A stretch of 48,475 bases of DNA from Acaudatibacter sp035532115. GTDB lineage: Bacteria > Pseudomonadota > Alphaproteobacteria > Caulobacterales > Caulobacteraceae. The translations under genes were made by a program, and so were the position numbers. Shown here one piece after another: positions 1 through 10,265 of the stretch. Under the pieces are notes generated by a model that was given only the letters and a program-made list of their open reading frames with translations, did no database searches and was not told the DNA's origin. The first letter of the stretch is position 1. Each line of letters begins with the position of its first letter. The stretch lies in contig DATKRO010000098.1 of NCBI GenBank assembly GCA_035532115.1, forward strand, positions 1 to 48,475, in the 5' to 3' direction.

Positions 1-1004
1 TCCAGCAGATCGATCTTGTTCCAGACCTCGAGGACGCGCTGGCCGCTGCCGACGCCCGCGCCCAGCTCCTCGAGCACCCGGCGCACGTCCTCGGCCTCGG
101 CTTCGCTCTCCGGGCTGGCGATGTCGCGCACGTGCAGCACGATGTCGGCCTCCTCGACCTCCTCCAAGGTGGCCCGGAACGCCTCGACCAGCTCGTGCGG
201 AAGCTCAGAGATGAAGCCGACGGTGTCCGAGAGGATCGCCGGGCGACCGTTGGGAAGCTTCAGGCGACGCAGCGTGGGATCGAGGGTGGCGAAGAGCATG
301 TTCGCGGCGACCACGTCCGAGCTGGTCAGGCGGTTGAACAGGGTCGACTTGCCGGCGTTGGTGTAGCCGACGAGGGCGATGGCCGGAAACGGAACCCGCC
401 GGCGCGACTGGCGCCCCAAGGTGCGAGTGCGGCGCACGTCGGCGAGATCCTTCTTCAGCCGCGCCACCTTGCGGGTCAGCAGACGCCGGTCGGTCTCGAT
501 CTGGGTCTCGCCCGGGCCGCCCATGGCGCCCAAGCCGCCGCGCTGGCGCTCCAGGTGCGTCCAGGTGCGCACCAGGCGCGAACGCTCGTATTCCAGGCGC
601 GCCAGCTCGACCTGGAGGCGGCCTTCGCCGGTACGGGCCCGCCGGGCGAAAATCTCCAGGATGAGGCCGGTGCGATCGATCACCTTCACCTTCCAGGCGC
701 GCTCCAGGTTGCGCTGCTGCGCCGGCGAGAGCGCATCGTCGATCACCACCACGTCGAGGGCCGCGGCCGCGGCGCGCTCCGCGATCTCGGCGACCTTGCC
801 GGCGCCGAGGAGCGTGGCCGGCGCGATCTGACGCAGGGGAACGACCTCGCCGGCCGTCACCCGCAGATCGAGCGCTTCGGCAAGACCGACCGCCTCGGCG
901 AGCCTCGCCCGCGGCGCCCTCAGATCGTCCTTCTGCGATCGGTCAGGATGCAGGACGAGCGCAGATTGAACCGGAGGGCTTCTATCTAGGCTTTTGGTTT
1001 TCAA
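1..1004 (-). CDS. hflX: GTPase HflX (partial, C-terminus off the left edge)
   Basis: Ribosome-associated GTPase that splits stalled ribosomes. The minus-strand frame is open from 1004 to the window edge, about 334 codons of the usual 430 or so. Visible are the N-terminal HflX domain, including GAGKV and the VVIDD-type strand, and the conserved stretch GGPGETQIETDRR. The G1 loop GYTNAGKST, the switch DTVGFI and the start of NKID (ending LLE) follow. No ATG lies near the N-terminus. The best start is TTG at 1004-1002, which overlaps the hfq stop codon as TTGA and gives MKTKSLDRSPPVQSALVLHP. This overlap implies translational coupling to hfq, as in the hfq-hflX pair of many proteobacteria. The TTG choice is inference; the family call is firm. 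Confidence 0.93.
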   Translation of the reverse strand, partial: MKTKSLDRSPPVQSALVLHPDRSQKDDLRAPRARLAEAVGLAEALDLRVTAGEVVPLRQIAPATLLGAGKVAEIAERAAAAALDVVVIDDALSPAQQRNLERAWKVKVIDRTGLILEIFARRARTGEGRLQVELARLEYERSRLVRTWTHLERQRGGLGAMGGPGETQIETDRRLLTRKVARLKKDLADVRRTRTLGRQSRRRVPFPAIALVGYTNAGKSTLFNRLTSSDVVAANMLFATLDPTLRRLKLPNGRPAILSDTVGFISELPHELVEAFRATLEEVEEADIVLHVRDIASPESEAEAEDVRRVLEELGAGVGSGQRVLEVWNKIDLL

Positions 1005-1258
1005 TCGTTTTCATCTGGCGCCGGTTCATAGAGCTGGACCGGCTGCGCGGGCATGATGGTGGAGATGGCGTGCTTGTAGACCAGCTGCGACTGGCCATCG
1101 CGGCGCAGCAGCACGCAGAAATTGTCGAACCAGCTGACCACGCCCTGCAACTTGACCCCGTTGACGAGGAAGATGGTGAGGGGGGTCTTGGATCGGCGCA
1201 CGCTGTTCAGGAAGGTGTCCTGCAGGTTCTGTTTCTTCTCGATCGTCGTCGTGCTCAT
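1001..1258 (-). CDS. hfq: RNA chaperone Hfq
   Basis: Sm-like hexameric RNA chaperone that pairs small RNAs with mRNAs. The 85-residue product carries the Sm1 motif (LQDTFLNSVRRSKTPLTIFL, then NGVKLQG) and the Sm2 motif YKHAIST. It ends in the acidic tail DEND. The ATG at 1258 is chosen because it gives the family's MSTTTIEKKQN-type N-terminus and has a GGGG stretch about 9 bases upstream. A TTG five codons earlier (1273) would add residues that the family lacks. The stop overlaps the hflX start. About 80 bases separate it from the D-amino-acid aminotransferase gene, enough for its own promoter, but I cannot point to one. Confidence 0.97.
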   Translation of the reverse strand: MSTTTIEKKQNLQDTFLNSVRRSKTPLTIFLVNGVKLQGVVSWFDNFCVLLRRDGQSQLVYKHAISTIMPAQPVQLYEPAPDEND

Positions 1259-1338
1259 CGGGTTGATCCCCAAGTGTTATTGCTTGCCTGCCGCCATCGC
1301 GGCCACACATCAGTTCGCGCGGGACATTCGAGGCCGAC

Positions 1339-2202
1339 CTAGAGGGCCGACCCGCGCGCCGCCTCGATATAGAGCCGGCGCAGCCGTTTCGCCACCGGCC
1401 CCACCCTGCCATCGCCCACCGGCCGTCCATCGACGCGCACGATGGGCAGCACGAGCGTGCCGGCCCCGGTAATGAAGGCTTCACGCGCTTCGCGCGCCTC
1501 CTGCGGCGAGAATGGCCGCTCCTCGAGTTCCAGGCCCTCGCGGTCCAACAGTCCAAGCAGCGTGCCCCGCGTGATCCCGCGCAGGATGTTGGCCTGGGTG
1601 TCGCGGGTGCGCAACCGTCCGTGCTTGTCGATGATCCAGGCGTTCGACGAAGCGCCCTCGGTGACGAGGCCGAGTTCATCGACGAACCACGCCTCGATCG
1701 CGCCTGCGGCCCGCGCCTGTTGCTTGGCGAGCACGTTGGGCAGCAGCGCCACCGTCTTGATGTCGCACCTGGCCCAGCGGGTTTCCGGCACGGTGATCAC
1801 CGCCGCGCCGGTTTCGGCGCGGGCGTCGGCGGCGGCGCGGTCGACCGCGTGGGCGGTGACGATCAGGCTGACCGGCGTTCCGGGCGCAGGGAAGGCATGA
1901 TCGCGGGGTGCGACGCCGCGGGTCACCTGCAGATAGACGAGCCCCTCGTGCACGCGGTTGCGGCGCACCGTCTCCTTCAGCACCACCTGGAGCGCGGCGC
2001 GCGACATTGGCGGCTCGATGCCGAGTTCGCCCAGGCTGCGCTCGAGCCGCGCGAAGTGCCCCGCGGCGTCGCCGAGCCGACCGCCCAGCACCGCCCACAC
2101 CTCGTATACGCCGTCGGCGAACTGGAAGCCGCGATCCTCGATGTGCACGCATGCATCGGCGTGCGCGACGAAGCGGCCGTTGACGTAGGCGAGGCGCGAC
2201 AT
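1339..2202 (-). CDS. dat: D-amino-acid aminotransferase (class IV PLP)
   Basis: Fold-type IV PLP aminotransferase of 287 residues, expected to interconvert D-alanine and D-glutamate with their keto acids. The N-terminus (AYVNGRFV, then IEDRGFQFADGVYEVWAV) is typical of D-alanine transaminases. The PLP lysine is probably K149 in CDIKTVALLPNVLAKQ, followed by the EGASSNAWI loop. Branched-chain aminotransferase or aminodeoxychorismate lyase are less likely alternatives in the same fold. Its ATG shares one base with the ntrX stop (TGATG), so it is probably translated as part of the ntrYX transcript. It lies between ntrX and hfq. Confidence 0.88.
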   Translation of the reverse strand: MSRLAYVNGRFVAHADACVHIEDRGFQFADGVYEVWAVLGGRLGDAAGHFARLERSLGELGIEPPMSRAALQVVLKETVRRNRVHEGLVYLQVTRGVAPRDHAFPAPGTPVSLIVTAHAVDRAAADARAETGAAVITVPETRWARCDIKTVALLPNVLAKQQARAAGAIEAWFVDELGLVTEGASSNAWIIDKHGRLRTRDTQANILRGITRGTLLGLLDREGLELEERPFSPQEAREAREAFITGAGTLVLPIVRVDGRPVGDGRVGPVAKRLRRLYIEAARGSAL

Positions 2203-3590
2203 CAGCCCTCCACTTCCTCGAGCGATCTGGCGCCGCCGAAGCCCAGGGATTTCAGCTTGCGATGCAGGGCCGACCGCTCCATGCCGATGAAGGCGGCGGT
2301 ACGCGAGATATTGCCGCCGAAGCGCATGATCTGGGCGCCCAGATACTCGCGCTCGAACAGTTCGCGCGCCTCGCGAAGCGGCAGGGCGATGATCCGCTCG
2401 GCGCCGAGTCCGCCGGTAGGCGGCTGCGAGCCGTCGCCGGGCAGCATCTCGGCGGTGATCGGTTCGCCCGGTTCGCCAGGCGCCAGGATCAGGATCCGCT
2501 CGACCACGTTGCGCAGCTGGCGCACGTTGCCCGGCCAGGCCTGAACCTGCAAGGTGGCGATGGCGTCCTCGGCGAAGACGCGCATCGGCAGGCCCTGAGC
2601 CGCCACTATGCGCCGGGCGCAGTCGCCGATGAGTTCGGGGATGTCCTCGCGCCGCTCTTCCAGCCCGGGCACGCGCAGCGGCACCACGTTCAGGCGGTGG
2701 AACAGATCCTCCCGGAACCGGCCCTGGTCGATCTCCTCGCGCAGGTCGCGCGAGGACGAGGAGATCACCCGGACGTCCACCTGCACGTCGGTGGCGCCGC
2801 CGACGCGCCGGAACCTCTGCTCCACCAACACCCGCAGGATGCGGCCCTGGCTCTCGCGCGGCATGTCGGCGACTTCGTCGAGATAGAGCGTGCCGCCGTG
2901 GGCGCGCTCGAAGACGCCGATCCTGCGCGGGCGGCCGCCCTCGCCCTCTTCGCCGAAGAGTTCCAGATCGATGCGCTCGGGAGTCATGCCGGCGGCGCTC
3001 ACCGCGACGAACTCGCCCCGGGCGCGGGGACTGGCGGCGTGGATGAGGCGCGCGGCCGTTTCCTTGCCGGCGCCCGCCGGGCCGGCGATCAGGATGCGGC
3101 TGTTGGCGGGCGCCACCTTGGCGATCATCTGCCGCAGGTTCTGCGCCGGCGTCGAGGCCCCGGCAAAGCCGTCCGGCGCGGCGCTGAGGGTACGCAGCCG
3201 ACGGTTCTCGCGCTTCAGCGAAGCGGCCTCGATGGCGCGCTCGACCACCAGGAGCAGGCGATCCGACTTGAACGGCTTTTCGAGGAAGTCATAGGCGCCG
3301 CGCTTGATGGCGCTGACCGCCGTTTCGATGTTCCCATGCCCGGAGATCATCACCACGGGAAGATCGGGATCGAGGCTCTTGACCAGATCCAGCAGCTCCA
3401 GCCCGTCCATGCCGCCGCCCTGCATCCAGATGTCGAGGATGAGCAGCGAGGGGCGACGCGCACGGATGGCGGCGAGCGCCTGGTCGCAGTCCGCGGCGGT
3501 GCGCGCCGAAAATCCCTCGTCGGCCAGGATGCCGGCGACGAGTTCGCGAATGTCGGCCTCGTCGTCCACGATCAGGATGTCGCCGGTCAT
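2202..3590 (-). CDS. ntrX: Response regulator NtrX lacking the GAFTGA loop
   Basis: Response regulator of the NtrY/NtrX system, 462 residues. The receiver domain (about 1-120) has the acidic pocket DD9-10, phospho-acceptor D53 and K105. The AAA+ domain (about 145-370) has a Walker A GPAGAGKE (K176) and Walker B LYLDEV (D238-E239). A Fis-type helix-turn-helix sits at the C-terminus (GGNISRTAAFIGMERSALHR). Between ELFGEE and GVFERAHGG the usual GAFTGA loop, which contacts sigma54, is replaced by a short Gly/Arg stretch. It is therefore unlikely to be a classical sigma54 activator. The gene starts right after ntrY ends, and its stop overlaps the dat start. The orthologue call rests on domains plus context. 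Confidence 0.95.
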   Translation of the reverse strand: MTGDILIVDDEADIRELVAGILADEGFSARTAADCDQALAAIRARRPSLLILDIWMQGGGMDGLELLDLVKSLDPDLPVVMISGHGNIETAVSAIKRGAYDFLEKPFKSDRLLLVVERAIEAASLKRENRRLRTLSAAPDGFAGASTPAQNLRQMIAKVAPANSRILIAGPAGAGKETAARLIHAASPRARGEFVAVSAAGMTPERIDLELFGEEGEGGRPRRIGVFERAHGGTLYLDEVADMPRESQGRILRVLVEQRFRRVGGATDVQVDVRVISSSSRDLREEIDQGRFREDLFHRLNVVPLRVPGLEERREDIPELIGDCARRIVAAQGLPMRVFAEDAIATLQVQAWPGNVRQLRNVVERILILAPGEPGEPITAEMLPGDGSQPPTGGLGAERIIALPLREARELFEREYLGAQIMRFGGNISRTAAFIGMERSALHRKLKSLGFGGARSLEEVEG

Positions 3591-5831
3591 CTACGCTTCC
3601 TTCAGGGCCGCGCCGACGGGAAAGCGCGGGCGTGCGGTTGAGGTCTCTTTGTGGGGAAGGCGCAAAGCGACGCGCGCGCCCGGAGCGACCGCCGCATCGC
3701 CCAGGCAGATCGAGCCGCCGTGCTCTTCCATGATCCGCTCGACGATGGCGAGCCCCAGTCCCGTGCCTTTCTCGCGCGTGGTGACGTAGGGTTCGGTGAG
3801 CCGGTCGCGGTCCTTGGCCGGCAGGCCGACGCCGTTGTCCTCGATCTCGAACGTCGCCCAGTCATCCTGCAGGACGAGGCGCGCGGTGATCCGTCCGGGC
3901 GGCAAGGCCTGCACCGCCCGGCGCGCGGCGATCGCCTCGCCGGCGTTCTTCAAGACGTTGGCCAGGGCCTGACCGATCATGCGGCCGTCGCAGGCGACGA
4001 TGGCCGCGGGAAGCGGCTCGACGATGTCGATTCCGGTCTCCGGGTCGGCCACGCGCTGGGCGAAGACGGCCTGGCGCAGCAGTTCGCCGACGTCCTGCTC
4101 GGCGAACCGCGGCGCCGGCATGCGCGCGAAGGCGGAGAACTCCTCGACCATGCGATTGACGTCGCCGACCTGCCGGATGATCGTCTCGGTGCAACGATCG
4201 AAGGTCTCGACGTCGCCCGAGATCTGCTTGCGGTACTTGCGCCTCAACCGCTCGGCCGAGAGCTGGATCGGGGTCAGTGGATTCTTGATCTCGTGGGCGA
4301 TGCGGCGCGCCACGTCCTTCCAGGCGGCGTTGCGCTGGGCGGCGACGAGCCGGGTGATGTCGTCGAAGGTCAGCACCAGACCGTCGGGACTGTGGCTGAC
4401 CCGCAGCCGCAGGCGCCGCGATTCGTGGCCGCGCACCACGTCGACGTCCTCCTCGAGCTCGACGCCGGATTCCGCGGCCCGCCGCACCACCGGCTCGAAC
4501 TCCGGCGCCAGCGCTTCGAGCGGGCGGCCGATCCGCGCCGGCGGCAGCTCGAGCAGAGTCCCGGCCTGGCGGTTGGCCACCGAGATGCGTCCGGCCCGAT
4601 CCAGACCGATGACGCCTGCGCTCACCCCGAAAAGCATGGTCTCGACGAACTGCCGTCGCGACTCCGCTTCCCGATGCGCGGTGACCAGCGCCCGCTGCTG
4701 AGCCTCCAGATCGCTGGTCATCCGGTTGAAGGCGCGCGAGAGCACGGCGATCTCCTCGGGGTCCGAGTGGGTGTCGACGCGCACGCCGAGATCGCCGGCC
4801 GCGACCCGTCCGGCAGCCTGAACCAGCCTGGCCACCGGCGCGGCGATGCTGCTGGCCGCCACCATGGCGAAGGATACCGCCGCCAGCAGCACCCAGAGCA
4901 CGGTCTCGAAATAGAGCGCGAAGAAGGCGAACTGGATGCGCGCGCTGCGGGCCCTGGCCTCGCGATAGGCTTCGATGGAATCGTTGCTCTCGCGCAGGTG
5001 GCTGAACACGCCGGGCTCGACCGGCCAGAGCACGTAAAGATAGGCATCCGGAAAGGCCCGAAGGCGATAGAAGCCGCGGATCAGATCTTCGTGCTCGAAA
5101 GGCTGCGCGGATATATCGCCCTGGTCGGCCACCGCGAAGGCGTGCGCCGAGGGCATCAGGAAGGCCGGGCCGGTGCGCGAGAGGGTGCTGGCCAGGATGC
5201 GCCCGCGGCCGTCGATGACGTAGGCGGCCACGAAGCCGTTGTCGTCGGAGGTCTGCCGAAGGAACTGCGAAAACGCTACCGGCGAGCCGGCGAGCTGCGA
5301 GGGGCCGGCGCTGTTCAGATCGCGCGCCACCAGAGTGGTGTGGTCGAGGATGTTGGTGCGCTGCTCCTCGAGGTAGGAGCGCGCCACCTTGGCGGAATTC
5401 TCCACCACCGTCTGGACGCGGGCGTTGAACCAGCTCTCGACGCCGCGGGTGACCAGCACGCCGAAGAACAGGGCCACGATCAGCGCGGGGAGCACCGCCG
5501 CCGCAGCGAAGAGGGCGACGAACCTCAGATGCAGCCGCGCCCCGGCGTCGTCGGACTGCTCGCCGGCCAGCCGCAGCAGTCGCCAGCCGACCAGGGCGCC
5601 GAGCATCAGGATCAGGGCGAAATTGACGGCCGCCAGGGCAAGCACGAAGGGGCTCGCCGGCCCGAGCGGTCCGGCCAGGTTCGGCGAGGAGCCGAGGCCG
5701 AGCGCCGCGGCCGTGAGGGCCGCCGTCACCACGAATCCGGCGCCGATCACCGGCCGAGACTCCAGCCGGCGCAACCAGCCTAGCGGCGTCGCTGGGGTCA
5801 GGCCCCGGAGCAAGGCGCGGTGGGAGTCCAT
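3591..5831 (-). CDS. ntrY: Sensor histidine kinase NtrY
   Basis: Membrane sensor kinase, 746 residues, partner of NtrX. Hydrophobic segments at about 30-48, 62-86 and 103-128 precede a periplasmic domain of about 170 residues. A further membrane segment lies at about 301-326. A HAMP region (about 328-380), a PAS domain (about 395-495) and HisKA with H513 in RRIAHEIKNPLTPIQ follow. The ATPase has the N-box VLKNAGEAI, G1 DNGVGLP and G2 GTGLGLAIV. The ATG at 5831 is the only sensible start. A 57-base gap to the upstream ntrC leaves room for a separate ntrYX promoter. Confidence 0.96.
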   Translation of the reverse strand: MDSHRALLRGLTPATPLGWLRRLESRPVIGAGFVVTAALTAAALGLGSSPNLAGPLGPASPFVLALAAVNFALILMLGALVGWRLLRLAGEQSDDAGARLHLRFVALFAAAAVLPALIVALFFGVLVTRGVESWFNARVQTVVENSAKVARSYLEEQRTNILDHTTLVARDLNSAGPSQLAGSPVAFSQFLRQTSDDNGFVAAYVIDGRGRILASTLSRTGPAFLMPSAHAFAVADQGDISAQPFEHEDLIRGFYRLRAFPDAYLYVLWPVEPGVFSHLRESNDSIEAYREARARSARIQFAFFALYFETVLWVLLAAVSFAMVAASSIAAPVARLVQAAGRVAAGDLGVRVDTHSDPEEIAVLSRAFNRMTSDLEAQQRALVTAHREAESRRQFVETMLFGVSAGVIGLDRAGRISVANRQAGTLLELPPARIGRPLEALAPEFEPVVRRAAESGVELEEDVDVVRGHESRRLRLRVSHSPDGLVLTFDDITRLVAAQRNAAWKDVARRIAHEIKNPLTPIQLSAERLRRKYRKQISGDVETFDRCTETIIRQVGDVNRMVEEFSAFARMPAPRFAEQDVGELLRQAVFAQRVADPETGIDIVEPLPAAIVACDGRMIGQALANVLKNAGEAIAARRAVQALPPGRITARLVLQDDWATFEIEDNGVGLPAKDRDRLTEPYVTTREKGTGLGLAIVERIMEEHGGSICLGDAAVAPGARVALRLPHKETSTARPRFPVGAALKEA

Positions 5832-5888
5832 TAGATCAAACTAGGGCGGACTGTGCCCGAATTTCAACAGCTGTGTGGCGTTCTTGCG

Positions 5889-7310
<1,422 letters not shown>

Positions 7311-7317
7311 CTATTTC

Positions 7318-8469
7318 TCACCCTCGGGGCGCGACCCGCGGCGGGGCCGTGGGCAGCAGAACACGGAAGCTGGTTCGACCAGGCTCGGACTCGTAATCGA
7401 CGAGCCCGCCGTGACCGGCGACGAGCTTGGCCACCAGGGCCAGCCCCAGCCCGGCGCCATCGGCCTTGCTGGTGACGAACGGCTCGAACAGGTGATCGCG
7501 AAGCTGGCGCGTCACCCCTGGACCATTGTCCTGGACGCGCACCTCGAGCGGTGCATTCGGCGCGGCGCGCCCGTCGCCGGTGCGGATGCGCAGGCCATGG
7601 CGGTAGGCGGTGGCGATGGTCACCTCGCCTCGACCGTCGCGGCGGCCGTGGGCCGCCTCGGCGGCGTTCTTGACCAGATTGAGGAAAATCTGGATCAGCT
7701 GATCCTCCTCGCCCCAGACCGGCGGGAGCGACGGGTCGTAGTTCTCCTTCAGCACCAGCCCGTCGGCGACGCCGTTGGCCGCCAGAGCGCGCACCCGATC
7801 GAGCACCTGGTGGATGTTCACGGCGGAGCGCGCGGGCGCTGCGTCGTCGGAGAACGCCTCCATGCGGTCGACGAGGCGGCGGATCCGATCGGTCTCGTCG
7901 ACGATCAGCTGGGCAAGGGGCGCATCCTCCGCCCTGGCTGCGCCCTTCAGCAGCTGTGCGGCGCCGCGGATGCCGGCGAGCGGATTCTTGATCTCGTGAG
8001 CCAGCATGCGCCCAAGCCCCACCACCGAGGCCATCCCTGCGATGTCGTTGGCCCAGTCGGCCCCGAGCCCGACCCCCCGAACGTGCAAGGTGAGCAGCAC
8101 GGCGCCGTCGCCCAGCGGCGCCGCGGCGGCGTCGGCTTCGAAGAGGGGCTGGCCGAAGAGCGCGACCTCGGCGCCGCGCACGCGCACCGGGCCATCCTCG
8201 GTGCGCGCGCGCTCGATCAGGAACACCAGGGCCGACTCGGGCGGCAAGGCGGCGGTGAAGCTTCCGCGCGCCAGGAGAGCCAACCCCTGGCCGAACAGAG
8301 CTTCGGCCGCCTCGTTCGCCGCCGCCAGAGCCCCAGCGCCGTCGATCACCACCGCCGGTTCCGGCATCAGGTCGAACGCGCCGGCCTTGAGCGCCGTCGG
8401 CACGCCGGCGCCCAGCGCGGCCCTCGTTCGGCGCTCGCCGGTTCGGCCGTTGTACTCACGATTCTGCAT
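7318..8469 (-). CDS. ntrB: Nitrogen sensor histidine kinase NtrB (GlnL)
   Basis: Soluble sensor kinase/phosphatase for NtrC, 383 residues. It has an N-terminal PAS-like domain (about 30-130) and HisKA with H158 in RMLAHEIKNPLAGIRGAAQL. The ATPase domain shows NLVKNAAEA, DNGPGV and GAGLGLALV. No membrane segment is evident, as expected of NtrB. The ATG at 8469 opens the frame just inside the divergent intergenic region shared with ispDF. In many alphaproteobacteria dusB precedes ntrB; it is absent here. Confidence 0.95.
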   Translation of the reverse strand: MQNREYNGRTGERRTRAALGAGVPTALKAGAFDLMPEPAVVIDGAGALAAANEAAEALFGQGLALLARGSFTAALPPESALVFLIERARTEDGPVRVRGAEVALFGQPLFEADAAAAPLGDGAVLLTLHVRGVGLGADWANDIAGMASVVGLGRMLAHEIKNPLAGIRGAAQLLKGAARAEDAPLAQLIVDETDRIRRLVDRMEAFSDDAAPARSAVNIHQVLDRVRALAANGVADGLVLKENYDPSLPPVWGEEDQLIQIFLNLVKNAAEAAHGRRDGRGEVTIATAYRHGLRIRTGDGRAAPNAPLEVRVQDNGPGVTRQLRDHLFEPFVTSKADGAGLGLALVAKLVAGHGGLVDYESEPGRTSFRVLLPTAPPRVAPRG

Positions 8470-8563
8470 AGTTTCTACGCATCATGGACGATGAGTTTTT
8501 AGGCAGAATGTCTCGGCATCGTAAAGCCTGGACTTGCGAGGGAAGTGCCGTAAAGACGCGGCC

Positions 8564-9715
8564 ATGGGGATTTCAGCCGTGGTCGTGGCGGCTGGTTCGG
8601 GAGCGCGGGCCGGACCGGGCGGGGCCAAGCAGTGGCGCATGCTCGCCGCAAAACCGGTGGTGCGCTGGTCGGTGGAGGCGCTTCTGGCGGCGGGCGCCGA
8701 CGAGGTCGTCGTCGTGATCCCGCCCGACGAAGACGACTCGGCCGTCGCCGCACTTCAAGGTCTGCCGCGCTGGCGAAGCGTGATTGGCGGGTCGACGCGC
8801 TCGCAATCGGTGCGGCGCGGCCTCGCCGCTCTGCAAGGCGCCGAGGGCGAGGTCGTGCTGGTCCACGACGCCGCGCGGCCCCTGCTGCGGAGCTGGCACG
8901 TGCATCGGCTGCTGGAAGCGCTGGAGACGGCGCCCGCGGCGATCCTGGCGCTGCCGCTCTCCGACACGCTGAAGCGCGACGACGGCGCCGGCGCCGTCGC
9001 CGCCACTGCGCCGCGCGCCGGGCTGTGGGGCGCCCAGACGCCGCAGGCCTTCCGCCTCGGCGCCCTGAAGGCGGCCTTCGCCGCCTGGCCCGACGTCGAG
9101 GAGCCGACGGACGAGGCCATGGTGATGGAGCGGACCGGGGTCAAGGTGGCGCTCGTCGCCGGCGACCCGGTCCTGGTCAAGCTCACCTATGCGGAGGATT
9201 TCGCCTTGGCCGAACGACTTGCGGGCGCAGCCCGCGCCCTCCGCGTCGGCCAGGGCTTCGACGCGCACCGCTTCGGGCCTGGCGATCGGGTGATGCTGTG
9301 CGGCGTCGCCGTGCCGCACGACCACGGTCTGATCGGCCATTCGGACGCGGACGCGGGGCTGCACGCCATCACCGACGCCCTCCTGGGCGCCATCGGCGCC
9401 GGCGACATCGGCGATCACTTTGCGCCTTCCGACCCGCGCTGGAAGGATGCGTCTTCCGACCGGTTCCTCCAGCACGCGGCTCGACTGGTCGCCGGACGCG
9501 GCGGCCGCGTCGTCAACATCGACGTGACGCTGATCTGCGAGCGCCCGAAGATCAAGGAGCACCGCGAGGCGATGCGCGGGCGGCTCGCCCAGATTCTCGG
9601 CCTCGATCTGGCGGCGGTGAGCGTCAAGGCGACCACCACCGAGGGCATGGGGTTCACCGGCCGCGGCGAGGGGCTGGCGGCGCAGGCGGTGGCGACCGTG
9701 GAGCTGCCGGCGTAG
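8564..9715 (+). CDS. ispDF: Bifunctional IspD/IspF isoprenoid enzyme
   Basis: Fusion of two MEP-pathway enzymes in one 383-residue chain. The N-terminal cytidylyltransferase (about 1-220) makes CDP-methylerythritol; its nucleotide loop is VVVAAGSGARAGPGG and it has VHDAARPL. The C-terminal IspF domain (from about 225) forms methylerythritol cyclodiphosphate. Its metal site is in GQGFDAHRF and the family stretches GHSDADAGLHAITDAL and TTTEGMGFTGR are present. ATG 8564 is preferred because the IspD fold begins two residues later. An in-frame TTG at 8534 would add a charged, unconserved tail. The gene diverges from ntrB and is followed by a CinA-domain gene 40 bases on. Confidence 0.97.
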   Translation: MGISAVVVAAGSGARAGPGGAKQWRMLAAKPVVRWSVEALLAAGADEVVVVIPPDEDDSAVAALQGLPRWRSVIGGSTRSQSVRRGLAALQGAEGEVVLVHDAARPLLRSWHVHRLLEALETAPAAILALPLSDTLKRDDGAGAVAATAPRAGLWGAQTPQAFRLGALKAAFAAWPDVEEPTDEAMVMERTGVKVALVAGDPVLVKLTYAEDFALAERLAGAARALRVGQGFDAHRFGPGDRVMLCGVAVPHDHGLIGHSDADAGLHAITDALLGAIGAGDIGDHFAPSDPRWKDASSDRFLQHAARLVAGRGGRVVNIDVTLICERPKIKEHREAMRGRLAQILGLDLAAVSVKATTTEGMGFTGRGEGLAAQAVATVELPA

Positions 9716-9755
9716 TAAGACACCGCTTGAAGAGGCCGCAGCCGAGGAGCGCCGG

Positions 9756-10247
9756 ATGTTTTCACTGGAGATCGAGACCTTGGCGCGGCTGGTGATCGAC
9801 GATGCGCGCGAGCGTTCGCTGCGGATCGTCACGGCCGAGAGCTGCACCGGCGGCCTCGTCGCCGCCGCCATCTGCGCGGTTGCGGGGGCCTCCGACGTGT
9901 TCGAGCGCGGCTTCGTCTCTTATACCAACCGCGCCAAGCAGGAACAGCTTGGGGTGTCGGGCGACATGATCGCCGACCTCGGCGCAGTCTCCGAGCCGAT
10001 CGCTCGCATGATGGCCGAGGGCGCGCTGGAGAACTCCCACGCCCACGTCGCCGTGGCCATCACCGGAGTCGCCGGTCCGGGCGGCGCGACCCCGCTCAAG
10101 CCGGTGGGCACCGTCCACCTCGCCACCGCGCGCGCCAACCAGTCCGTCTACCACCGCCACGAACTCTTCGAACTGGAGACGCGCGAGGAGGTCCAGCTGG
10201 CCGCCGTGCGGATGGCGCTGGAAATGCTGCGCGAGCGCTTGCGCTGA
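9756..10247 (+). CDS. pncC: CinA C-terminal-domain protein, probable NMN amidohydrolase
   Basis: Free-standing CinA C-terminal domain of 163 residues, expected to deamidate nicotinamide mononucleotide for NAD recycling. The signature AESCTGGLVAAAI is followed by FERGFVSYTNRAKQEQLGV and GAVSEP. ITGVAGPGG is also intact. GAGGAG at 9744-9749 sits 6 bases before the ATG. It follows ispDF in the same direction and converges on the COQ10-like gene. A second, more divergent copy lies at 34209-34691. Confidence 0.92.
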   Translation: MFSLEIETLARLVIDDARERSLRIVTAESCTGGLVAAAICAVAGASDVFERGFVSYTNRAKQEQLGVSGDMIADLGAVSEPIARMMAEGALENSHAHVAVAITGVAGPGGATPLKPVGTVHLATARANQSVYHRHELFELETREEVQLAAVRMALEMLRERLR

Positions 10248-10265
10248 GCCGGCGCCTCTCCGGCT
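10247..10265. terminator. Possible bidirectional hairpin between convergent genes
   Basis: Inverted repeat AGCCGG (10247-10252) and CCGGCT (10260-10265) with a 7-base loop lies exactly between the convergent pncC and COQ10-like genes, reaching into the last codons. There is no clear T-run, so intrinsic termination is uncertain. Confidence 0.35.

Noticed and set aside
3651..5783. A 710-codon plus-strand open frame antisense to ntrY
   Set aside because: His/Asp/Arg/Gly-rich shadow typical of the antisense frame in GC-rich DNA; no RBS or domain.
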